NCBI GenBank assembly: GCA_964577175.1
Contig: CAZNYC010000077.1
Span: 1 to 19,179 of the forward strand
Length of the DNA: 19,179 nucleotides
Source of the DNA: BS750m-G62 sp964577175
GTDB taxonomy: Bacteria > Planctomycetota > Phycisphaerae > FEN-1346
Direction of reading: 5' to 3'
This document shows, one piece after another, positions 1 to 6,666 of the stretch. The notes beneath the pieces are model-generated. The model worked only from the letters and a program-made list of their open reading frames with translations, was not told the origin of the DNA and did no database searches. Position 1 is the stretch's first letter. Every line of letters begins with the position of its first letter. Both the position numbers and the translations under genes were made by a program.

Positions 1-11
1 ACCACGAAGGG

Positions 12-39
12 GCGCGGTGGGTCTCCGTACCCGCCGCGC
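12..39. repeat. Family A palindromic repeat, copy 1
   Basis: Inverted repeat with arms GCGCGGTGGGT and ACCCGCCGCGC around a CTCCGT core. One G-T wobble in the stem matches the Y/R position of the family. It belongs to a dispersed hairpin family with at least eight members in this window (consensus arms GCGCGGYGGGT / ACCCRCCGCGC). The 107 bases before the first ORF otherwise show nothing recognisable. Confidence 0.85.
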
Positions 40-107
40 GGCAGCCGAGTAGCGCTGCAGGTGCAGACATCGGCCGCCCGGCACCGAAGGTCCGTGGGGA
101 CGCAAGC

Positions 108-1886
108 GTGGCCATGCCACCCTCCCTAAGCCGCGAGCCCCGAGCCCCGAGCCCCGAGCCAGAAGCTCCAAGCAACGCCGTGGCGGGTTCGTCCCGGCCG
201 GGTTCGGCGGCCGAGACGATCCCGGTTGCTGTCGGCCGAGCCGATCGGCCGGCACAGCGCGAGGCCGTTGCCCCGGTTTCCTTCCCGCAGCGTGAGCGTA
301 CGTCGGCACGTCCGCTCGTGAGCGCGATCGGCGAGAGGGTGCCCGCCTGGCTCGTCGCCCTCGTCTGGACGGCGGGGGCCGCGGTCGTGGCGGGACGGGC
401 GGCCGTGGCCCGCGTGCTGCTGGTGCGGCTGCGGCGTCGGCGGGCGCCGGCCGACGCGGTGCTGCGGCGGCGGGTGCGGAGCGTGGCGGAACGGGTCGGC
501 CTTCGCCGGCGGGTCCGGCTGGTCGAGAGCCGCGCGCTGGCGGCGCCGCTGGCGTTCGGCGTGGTGCGGCCGACGGTCGTCCTGCCGCGCGCCTTCGCGC
601 ACGATTTCGATGCCCCGGCCCAGGAGGCGGTCCTCGCCCACGAACTGGCGCACCTGGCGGCCCGGGACCCGCTGTGGCTGCTGGCCGCCGACGCGGCGAC
701 GGTCCTCCTGTGGTGGCATCCGCTGGTGTGGATGGCGCGGCGGCGGCTGTCGGCGGCGTCGGAGGCGGCCGCCGACGAGGCCAGCCTCCTGGTCGACGAC
801 GGCCCGCAGCGCCTGGCGGACTGCCTGCTCCGGTGGGGCCGGCGGCTCCGCGGACGCCGGGCCCTGGCGTACCTGGGTGTGGGCGGGACGTACCGGTCGG
901 GCCTCGGCCGGCGGCTGGTCCGGCTGGTGGCCTTGCGGTCCGAGAGGCCGCGGACGGGCGGCCGGTGGCCCCGCCGCCTGGTCCGGACGGCCGGGCCGAT
1001 CCTGCTGGTGATCCTTGCCATGTTGATGACGGGCTGGGTCCGCCCCGGCCCCCGCGAGAAAGGAGAGGAAACGATGGGTATTCTCCGAAGTGCGTGGACG
1101 AAATCGATTGCCGGGACGGTGGTCCTGGCGGTGCTGGCGGTCGGCCCGGATGCCGCCGTCGCCGACGAGCACGGTGAAGAAGAGGGCGGCGAAGTCCGCC
1201 ACGTCGAGCGGGAGCGCGAAGGCGAGGGCGAACGCCGGCGCGAGGGGGACCGTGAACGCGAGCATCCCGAGGCGCGGCACGAGGGGGAAGGCGAACGCGA
1301 CCATCCCGAAGCCCGCCGCGACCGTGAAGGCGAACGCGAGGGTGACCGCGAACGCGAAGGCCGACGCGGACCCGACTGGGAAAAGACCGTCGACCGCGCC
1401 CTTCAGCGGTGGGCGGACCTGCGTCGGCTCAAGCGCCTGGCCGCCGAGCACGGCAGCCGCGGGCAGGTCAAACTCGTCGAACAACTGCTGAAGGAGCAGG
1501 AGCGGCGGTACGAGCGGCTCCTCCGTCGCAAGCGGGGACGCGGTGATGACGACGAAGGCGAGGAGCGCGAGCGGCACCGCGACCGCGACGACGATGACGA
1601 GGAAGGCGAAGAGCGCGAGTGGCACCGCGACCGCGACGACGACGATGACGAAGGCGAAGAGCGCGAGTGGCACCGCGAACGCGACGACGATGATGACGAA
1701 GGCGAAGAGCGCGAGTGGCACCGCGAACGCGACGACGATGACGAAGGCGAAGGGCGCGAGCGGCACCGCGACCGCGACGACGATGACGACGAAGGCGAGG
1801 AGCGCGAGCGGCACCGCGAACGCGACGACGATGACGAAGGCGAAGAACGCGAGCGGCACCGCGACCGCGAGGGCGAGGAAGGCTAA
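108..1886 (+). CDS. M56 (BlaR1-type) membrane metallopeptidase frame fused to a charged repeat protein
   Basis: Residues about 71-310 resemble the M56 peptidase domain, which in BlaR1/MecR1 proteins is a membrane zinc protease that signals to a repressor. Visible are a hydrophobic segment near 80-100, the HELAH zinc motif at residues 178-182, a WWHPLVW segment near 202-208, a Glu-rich ASEAAADEAS stretch near 217-226 that would supply the third zinc ligand, and a transmembrane helix near 294-310. The first M56 membrane helices of typical family members are missing. The first 40 or so residues translate a GAGCCCC tandem repeat, so the true start may be GTG 318, or the gene may be 5'-truncated. 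The frame has no stop after the peptidase. It runs into a Met at residue 323 that has its own strong ribosome-binding site and a signal peptide, followed by a charged coiled region and seven acidic/basic repeats. It may be one fused protein or two genes that lost a stop between them. Confidence 0.65.
   Translation: MAMPPSLSREPRAPSPEPEAPSNAVAGSSRPGSAAETIPVAVGRADRPAQREAVAPVSFPQRERTSARPLVSAIGERVPAWLVALVWTAGAAVVAGRAAVARVLLVRLRRRRAPADAVLRRRVRSVAERVGLRRRVRLVESRALAAPLAFGVVRPTVVLPRAFAHDFDAPAQEAVLAHELAHLAARDPLWLLAADAATVLLWWHPLVWMARRRLSAASEAAADEASLLVDDGPQRLADCLLRWGRRLRGRRALAYLGVGGTYRSGLGRRLVRLVALRSERPRTGGRWPRRLVRTAGPILLVILAMLMTGWVRPGPREKGEETMGILRSAWTKSIAGTVVLAVLAVGPDAAVADEHGEEEGGEVRHVEREREGEGERRREGDREREHPEARHEGEGERDHPEARRDREGEREGDREREGRRGPDWEKTVDRALQRWADLRRLKRLAAEHGSRGQVKLVEQLLKEQERRYERLLRRKRGRGDDDEGEERERHRDRDDDDEEGEEREWHRDRDDDDDEGEEREWHRERDDDDDEGEEREWHRERDDDDEGEGRERHRDRDDDDDEGEERERHRERDDDDEGEERERHRDREGEEG
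133..160 (+). repeat. GAGCCCC tandem repeat
   Basis: About four copies of a 7-base unit (CGAGCCC) inside the 5' end of the M56 frame. Low-complexity DNA at this position argues that the annotated ATG at 108 lies outside the ancestral coding sequence. Confidence 0.7.
1059..1076 (+). promoter_or_regulatory. Internal ribosome-binding site and second start codon in the M56 frame
   Basis: AAAGGAGAGG, then AAACG, then ATG at 1074, in frame with the upstream peptidase. This is one of the strongest Shine-Dalgarno sequences in the window, comparable to those of the sulfatase, lysC and nagB genes. The codons after it encode a basic n-region (RSAWTK), a hydrophobic core (IAGTVVLAVLAVG) and an Ala-x-Ala-like site (AAVA-DE), that is, a Sec signal peptide. 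This supports separate translation of residues 323-592 as an exported protein of about 270 residues (1074-1886). Confidence 0.6.
1540..1883 (+). repeat. Seven tandem coding repeats of a charged 15-16-residue unit
   Basis: Seven in-frame units of the type RE(R/W)HR(D/E)RDDDD(D)EGEE close the protein, the last one truncated. Tract length of Asp codons varies from four to five, as expected from replication slippage. The result is an extremely charged tail of alternating Arg/His and Asp/Glu blocks, which could bind metal or act as a disordered spacer. Function is unknown. Confidence 0.85.
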
Positions 1887-1888
1887 CG

Positions 1889-1917
1889 CCCGGCCATGAG
1901 CGAAGCGAATGGCCGGG
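1889..1917. terminator. Hairpin between convergent genes, possible bidirectional terminator
   Basis: Perfect 9-bp stem CCCGGCCAT / ATGGCCGGG with an 11-base loop, starting two bases after the TAA of the M56 frame and lying before the 3' end of the opposing gene. There is no U-tract, so intrinsic termination is uncertain. It abuts a palindromic repeat. Confidence 0.35.
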
Positions 1918-1918
1918 A

Positions 1919-1951
1919 CACCCCGGCCGGGCAAGACCGGCCGGGCCACAC
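1919..1951 (-). repeat. Family B palindromic repeat, copy 1
   Basis: On the minus strand this reads TGTGGCCCGGCCGG-T-CTTGCCCGGCCGGGG. It differs by one inserted T from the 28-base sequence found identically at 9621-9648 and 18773-18800. It fills the gap between the convergent M56 and pectate-lyase-fold genes. Confidence 0.75.
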
Positions 1952-1963
1952 GGGTGGCGCGCC

Positions 1964-4537
1964 TCAAGGCGCGGGGTAGCCCGTGAAGAGTCCCTGGTAC
2001 CGCTCGCCCCCGCCGCGGGTCTGGCTGCCGCGCGTCTCCCGGACGACGGGTTTGTACCGTGCCCAGTAATTCCGCCACGTGCCGGAGAAGCCGGCCTCGT
2101 TGATGATGACGGACGGGTGTCCGCCGGTGCCGCTGTTGGCGTAGAAGTACCCGCCCAGGAGTTCGGTCCGGCCGCCGTCGGCGGTGAGGATGTTGGCGCC
2201 CTTCTGCTCGGTCTTCATGCCGACGATGCGGACCCGCCCGCCGCGGTTCTCGAAGCGGGCCTCGCCCTCGCCCGTCTCGAACTCGGTGTTGAGTTGCCAG
2301 AACCACGCGTCCTGGTTGCGGATGCGGTACCGCGACTGCGTGTCCTCGGCAAAGAGCGGCCCGGCGCCCGGCTTGTTCGTGTAGGTCGGATTCGCGTCGC
2401 GGACGACCAGCGCGGCGGGCGAGGCGTGATGCAGGCGGCCGGTGTGGCAGCGGTCGATGACCAGGACGTGCCGGCGGTCCGGATGGTCGTAGACGAGCAC
2501 GTGACCGTCGTATCCCTTGTGGGCCGCCAGGCCGCTCGCCAGGCCCACGAGCCGCACGAGGCTGGCGCGGGCGTGGACGGGCGAGCGGACCTTGCACGCC
2601 ATCCGGTTGGGGAAGTAGAGGGTCCGGGCGCCGGCGTCGATGGCGGCCTGGACGGCGGGGGCCCAGTCGTCGCCGTCCTTGCGGTCGGCGAAGTCCCGGA
2701 CGTTGACCCAGCGTTCGGGCGGCTCGCGGGGCACGTCGGGCGGATCGCGCCGCGGCAGGTCGAGGCCTTTCTCCGGCGACTCGAACAGGCTCGTCCGGTT
2801 GCCGAAGACGACTTCCTCCACGCGCGGGCCGGGCACGGTGCGCTCCGCCTCCGGCTTCTTCTCGTGCGTGTAGTGGATGGCCTTGGCGTACCCCTGGACG
2901 GCGAGGTTGCGGTACAGGCCGTACCCGCCGCGCAGACGGATGGCGGGGACGCTCGGGTCGCCGCCGGCGAACTTGCCATCGACGAGGACGATGAGGCCGC
3001 CGGCATCCAGGACGGGGACGCGGTTGCGGCTGGTGAGGCCGTCGATCCAGAGCATCTGGTTCCGGTTGTAGATGCCGGCCTCGCGCTGGCCCTCGAGCGT
3101 CAGGTTGCGGAAGGTGATGGAGTACTGGCCGACGATGGAGTAAACGCCGCGATTGAACCCGCGGATGGTCACGTCGCGCACCAGGCCGGGGCCGGGCCAG
3201 TTGTCCGCGAGGGCGAGGCCGGCCCAGCCGCTGCCTTCCGGGGCGCGGAGGACGACGTTCGCCACCGACCCCTGGTTGTTCGTGTGCCAGGCGAAAGCGA
3301 CGGCCCCCGGGTTGCCGCGCCCGACGTCGATCGTCACGCCGTGCAGATAGTTGTCCATGACGTTGCCGGCCTTGCCGGTGGCCTCGGGCGTGAAATCGTG
3401 CCACGAGGCGGTGACGGCGGCCTTGGGTCTGGCGGGGTCGCCGTAGCCGGGGCAGCGGTTCTTCAGGCGGATGACGGTCCGGTCGGGCCCGGCGCCGTGG
3501 ACGAAGAGGAACCGGGTCCAGCGGATCTCGTCGCTGATGAGGTACTCGCCCGGGGGGACGTACAGCGTGTAATCCTTCAGCGGCACCTTGTTCGCCAGGT
3601 GGCGGAAGGCGTCGCGGAAGGCGCGGGTGTCGTCGGTCCGGCCATCGCCGGCGGCGCCGAAGGCGCGCTTCAGGTCGATGGCGCCGGCGTCCTCGGGATA
3701 GACGACGGACTGCGATTCGAACGAGATGTTGCGGGCGGGCGTGTCGCGGGCGCGGAGGAACCGCGTGCGGGGCAGGGCGCCGGCCGCCAGGCGGACCTCG
3801 TCCACGTGGCCGGCGAAGCCCTTGCCGCCGGGCCGGTTGCCGATGAGGAGGGCGGCCTTATCCCAGGTAAGGGCGTCGTCGGCCTCCTGCGCGCCCTGCT
3901 GAAAATGGTCGAGCCAGTAGGTGAACCGGCGGGCGTCGGCGTCGTACACCAGGGCCACGTGCCGCCAGTACGCTTCCCCGGTGATGCGGCCGGAGCCGAG
4001 GTAATAGCCGACGTTCCATCGCCGGCCCTTGCCGTCCGGTCCCTGCCACAGGGCGCCGAGCCAGGTGTAGTTGTGCGAGGTGTCGGTCACGAGGCCGGCC
4101 TCGGTCTTCGCGCCGCCCGTGTCGGAGACGACGGCGATGGGGATTTGTCCGGCAAGGCCCGCCGCCGGGCGGACGAACGCCTCCAGGGTGAAACTCTCGA
4201 GGCCCCCGCCGGGCAGGGGGATCTTGACGTGGGCGGCGCCGCCCGCCGGCTCCAGCGCCAGGGAGGCCTTGTTCTCGTGCGACCGGCCCGTGAGGGGATC
4301 GTAGACGAACGGCCCGGGCGTCTCCTCGGCGACGGTCACGCGAGCGCCGCCCTCGGCCACCGCCGTGCCGGACGGGGTGCGGGGCCCGGCGGCGGAGGGG
4401 ATCGTCCCGCCGGCGGCGTCGGCGCCGGGCCGGGCCTCGAAGCGCCAGTGGCCGACGACCTTCGGCGCCCGGGCGGCGCCGGCGGCGGTCGAGGTGATGA
4501 GGATGAGGAGGGCAAGGGGCGGGGCGACGCGGGTCAT
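1964..4537 (-). CDS. Secreted LamG-like and pectate-lyase-fold (beta-helix) protein
   Basis: An 857-residue exported protein. The start chosen is ATG 4537 because it begins a Sec signal peptide (MTRVAPPLALLILITSTAAGAARA). The frame extends 29 codons further upstream only through a palindromic repeat. Residues about 28-270 look like a concanavalin-A/LamG jelly-roll ('VVGHWRFEA...', 'AYWRHVALVYD', 'GHVDEVRLAAGAL'), common in planctomycete carbohydrate-active proteins. Next comes a Pectate_lyase_3-type start (AFGAAGDGRTDDTRAFRDAF ... YVPPGEYLISDEI) and many beta-helix rungs. A second module of the same kind begins near residue 610 (WVNVRDFADRKDGDDWAPAV ... GARTLYFPN). The ribosome-binding site is weak (GAGACCCCC). 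It lies downstream of the sulfatase on the same strand, separated by a MITE-like repeat, and may act with it on sulfated polysaccharide. Catalytic residues and substrate cannot be assigned from sequence. Confidence 0.85.
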   Translation of the reverse strand: MTRVAPPLALLILITSTAAGAARAPKVVGHWRFEARPGADAAGGTIPSAAGPRTPSGTAVAEGGARVTVAEETPGPFVYDPLTGRSHENKASLALEPAGGAAHVKIPLPGGGLESFTLEAFVRPAAGLAGQIPIAVVSDTGGAKTEAGLVTDTSHNYTWLGALWQGPDGKGRRWNVGYYLGSGRITGEAYWRHVALVYDADARRFTYWLDHFQQGAQEADDALTWDKAALLIGNRPGGKGFAGHVDEVRLAAGALPRTRFLRARDTPARNISFESQSVVYPEDAGAIDLKRAFGAAGDGRTDDTRAFRDAFRHLANKVPLKDYTLYVPPGEYLISDEIRWTRFLFVHGAGPDRTVIRLKNRCPGYGDPARPKAAVTASWHDFTPEATGKAGNVMDNYLHGVTIDVGRGNPGAVAFAWHTNNQGSVANVVLRAPEGSGWAGLALADNWPGPGLVRDVTIRGFNRGVYSIVGQYSITFRNLTLEGQREAGIYNRNQMLWIDGLTSRNRVPVLDAGGLIVLVDGKFAGGDPSVPAIRLRGGYGLYRNLAVQGYAKAIHYTHEKKPEAERTVPGPRVEEVVFGNRTSLFESPEKGLDLPRRDPPDVPREPPERWVNVRDFADRKDGDDWAPAVQAAIDAGARTLYFPNRMACKVRSPVHARASLVRLVGLASGLAAHKGYDGHVLVYDHPDRRHVLVIDRCHTGRLHHASPAALVVRDANPTYTNKPGAGPLFAEDTQSRYRIRNQDAWFWQLNTEFETGEGEARFENRGGRVRIVGMKTEQKGANILTADGGRTELLGGYFYANSGTGGHPSVIINEAGFSGTWRNYWARYKPVVRETRGSQTRGGGERYQGLFTGYPAP

Positions 4538-4583
4538 GGGGGTCTCATAAGGTTTCTGGTTCAAGCGGAACACATGAGCGTTT

Positions 4584-4682
4584 GTCATTCTGAGGAGCGG
4601 CGAAGCCGCGACGAAGAATCTCACCTTGTCGCCTTTCGCACGGCGAGATTCTTCGGTCCCGCAAGCGGGACCTCAGAATGAC
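4584..4682. repeat. Family C MITE-like repeat, copy 1
   Basis: A 99-base element with perfect 12-base inverted ends GTCATTCTGAGG / CCTCAGAATGAC and an inner inverted pair GAAGAATCTC / GAGATTCTTC. Sequences of this kind (GTCATTCTGAG...GAAGAATCTC) recur in many unrelated bacterial genomes. This copy fills the gap between the sulfatase and pectate-lyase-fold genes and would form a long cruciform or RNA hairpin downstream of the sulfatase. Confidence 0.9.
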
Positions 4683-4709
4683 AGGCGGTCGTTACGTCAC
4701 ACGGGCCTT

Positions 4710-6293
4710 TTACACCTCCGGCATCGGGGCGCGGGGTTTGCCGTCGGGGTCCTTCTCCGGCACCTGGTACATCTTCAGGAGGCGCTTGAGTTCGGCCATC
4801 AGCCGGCGTCGGACGTCGGCGTAGGCGGGGTCGTCGTAGAAGTTGCGGTTCTCGCCGGGATTGGCGCGCAGGTCGATGAGTTCCCACTCGTTTACGTCGG
4901 GCTCGTAGAAGTGGATGAGTTTGTACCGGCCGTCCGCGACGCCGTAGTGCCGGCGGACCTTGTGGGCGCCCGGGAACTCGAAGTAGTGGTAATACAGCGT
5001 CTTACGCCAGTCCTCCGGGGCGGCGCCTTCGAGCAGCGGGACGAGGCTGCGGCCCTGCATGTCGTCCGGGACGGGGGCGCCGGCCAGGTCCAGGAACGTC
5101 TCGGCGAAGTCGAGCGGCGAGACGATGTCGGCGTTCGCGGCGCCCGGCTTCACGACGCCCGGCCACCGGACGATGAGCGGCGTGCGGAGCGACTCCTCGT
5201 AGATCCACCGCTTGTCGAACCACCCGTGCTCGCCCAGGTAGAAGCCCTGGTCCGAGGAGTAGATGACGACCGTGTTCTCCGCGAGGCCCGACGCATCGAG
5301 ATACTCCAGAACGCGGCCGAGGTTGTCGTCGATCGAGGCGATGCATCGCAGGTAGTCCTTGATGTACCGCTGGTACTTCCACCGGACGAGGTCCTTGCCC
5401 TCGAGGTCCGCCTTGCGGAACGCCTCGTTCTTGGGTTCGTAGGCGGCGTCCCAGGCCTTGCGCTGCTCGGGCGTGAGGTTACCGGGGGCCTTGAGTTTGA
5501 GGTCGCGGGCGTTCATCGTCTCGGCGATGGTCATGTCCTGCGTCTTCACGGGCGTGGGCCGGTTCTCGTACGACTCGAGGAGCGAGTCGGGTTCCGGGAT
5601 GTCCACGTCGTCGTACATATTCAGGTGCTTCGGTCCCGGCTGCCAGTTCCGGTGCGGGGCCTTGTGCTGGTACATGAGCATGAACGGCTTGTCGGGGTCG
5701 CGGCCGTCCTTCAGCCAGTCGAGGGCGAGGTCCGTGATGACGTCGGTCGTATAGCCGGTGTGCTTGACGCGGCCCTCGTGGCCCTTGCGGAGCATGGGCG
5801 GGTTGTAGTAGGGCCCCTGGCCGATGAGGATCTCGTAGTGGTCGAAGCCGCGCGGGTCCTGCTTGTGCCCCAGGTGGTATTTGCCGATGATGGCGGTCTG
5901 GTACCCCGCCTTTTGGAGCATGGCGGGCAAGACGGGCTGGTCCCAGTTGAACTGGTTGCCGTTGCGCCAGAAGCCGTTGATATGGCTGTACTTTCCGGTC
6001 ATGACGACGGCCCGCATCGGCCCGCAGATGGAGTTGGTGACGTAGCACTCGCGGAAGCGCATGCCCTCGCGGGCGAGACGGTCGATGTGCGGCGTCTGGT
6101 TGATCTTCGACCCGTAGGCGCTGATGGCCTGGTAGGCGTGGTCGTCGGCGTAGACGAAGAGGATGTTGGGGCGCTTACCGGCCGCGCTCGCCGTCCGGCG
6201 GGCGCCGGCGTCCAGGCAGGCGGGCAGGGCCAGGCCGGCGGCCCCGATGCCTGCGGCCTTCAGGAACGAGCGGCGATTGATGGCATGTGACAT
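4710..6293 (-). CDS. Tat-exported type I sulfatase
   Basis: A 527-residue arylsulfatase-family (S1) enzyme that hydrolyses sulfate esters, here probably of polysaccharides outside the cytoplasm. ATG 6293 follows AAAGGAG with a 7-base gap. Residues 1-30 form a twin-arginine signal (NRRSFLKAAGIGAAGLALPA). The metal-binding YADDH lies at 48-52. The formylglycine motif C-G-P-M-R begins at Cys90, so this is a Cys-type sulfatase needing a maturase not seen in the window. IIGKYHLG (135-142) and SSDQG (346-350, metal Asp348) are also typical. Length is normal for the family. The gene sits between two family C repeats. Exact substrate is unknown; a GlcNAc-6-sulfate or similar target would suit the nagB gene about 9 kb away, but that is inference. 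Confidence 0.93.
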   Translation of the reverse strand: MSHAINRRSFLKAAGIGAAGLALPACLDAGARRTASAAGKRPNILFVYADDHAYQAISAYGSKINQTPHIDRLAREGMRFRECYVTNSICGPMRAVVMTGKYSHINGFWRNGNQFNWDQPVLPAMLQKAGYQTAIIGKYHLGHKQDPRGFDHYEILIGQGPYYNPPMLRKGHEGRVKHTGYTTDVITDLALDWLKDGRDPDKPFMLMYQHKAPHRNWQPGPKHLNMYDDVDIPEPDSLLESYENRPTPVKTQDMTIAETMNARDLKLKAPGNLTPEQRKAWDAAYEPKNEAFRKADLEGKDLVRWKYQRYIKDYLRCIASIDDNLGRVLEYLDASGLAENTVVIYSSDQGFYLGEHGWFDKRWIYEESLRTPLIVRWPGVVKPGAANADIVSPLDFAETFLDLAGAPVPDDMQGRSLVPLLEGAAPEDWRKTLYYHYFEFPGAHKVRRHYGVADGRYKLIHFYEPDVNEWELIDLRANPGENRNFYDDPAYADVRRRLMAELKRLLKMYQVPEKDPDGKPRAPMPEV

Positions 6294-6351
6294 CGTATGG
6301 CTCCTTTCGGGGTCCGTGTTCGAGCCCGCCGCGTCGTACGCGTTTAGCGTT

Positions 6352-6548
6352 GTCATTCTGAGGCCCGCTTGCGGGCCGAAGAATCTCGCCGTGGCCGTTG
6401 CCGGGTTGCCGTTCGCACGGCGAGACCCTTCGCTTCGCTCAGAGTTTGTGACCTTATTGCTGCATGGCTCAGAGACGTGCCCCGACGCCCTCGAAAACCG
6501 GGGTCCCAAGCGCCCAAGCCCAATAGAGTCACAAACTCTCAGGGTGAC
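6352..6548. repeat. Family C repeat, copy 2, carrying a nested insertion
   Basis: Begins GTCATTCTGAGG and ends CTCAGGGTGAC, a two-mismatch version of the family end. It contains GAAGAATCTCGCCGT and the matching ACGGCGAGACCCTTC arm. It is about twice as long as copy 1 because another inverted repeat sits inside its right half (6442-6538). It occupies most of the 373-base gap between the sulfatase and the dehydrogenase gene; the rest of that gap holds a family A variant and a small CCCCGA/TCGGGG hairpin near 6637-6656. Confidence 0.85.
6442..6538. repeat. Nested inverted-repeat element inside family C copy 2
   Basis: Perfect 11-base arms GAGTTTGTGAC (6442-6452) and GTCACAAACTC (6528-6538), extended inward by TATTG / CAATA. 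The interior shows no coding potential. The position inside another repeat implies a later insertion. Confidence 0.75.
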
Positions 6549-6597
6549 ACCTTCTGCCTCCACGCTAAACCGTACCGAGCGCACGTCCGCGGCTCGG

Positions 6598-6625
6598 GCG
6601 CGGTGGGCCGGGAGGCCCACCGCGC
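6598..6625. repeat. Family A variant with GGGA core
   Basis: Perfect 12-bp stem GCGCGGTGGGCC / GGCCCACCGCGC with a GGGA loop. The outer stem is the family A stem but the core differs from the usual TCTCCGNA. Confidence 0.85.
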
Positions 6626-6666
6626 GGAATACATACCCCGACCTTACGTTCGGGGCTCGGGTCCGG

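Noticed and set aside
126..3404. A 1092-codon open frame on the minus strand antisense to the M56 frame and beyond
   Set aside because: It overlaps two well-supported genes in other frames, has Arg/Pro/Gly-rich and repeated Val-Ala-Phe composition produced by reading the charged repeats backwards, and shows no domain. High GC makes stop codons rare.
2117..4681. An 854-codon plus-strand frame opposite the pectate-lyase-fold gene
   Set aside because: Low-complexity Ala/Gly/Val/Asp composition and no recognisable motif; the minus-strand gene has a signal peptide and domains.
4584..6548. Sulfatase with flanking repeats as an insertion sequence or composite transposon
   Set aside because: No transposase is present between or near the repeats, and the flanking elements differ in length and ends.
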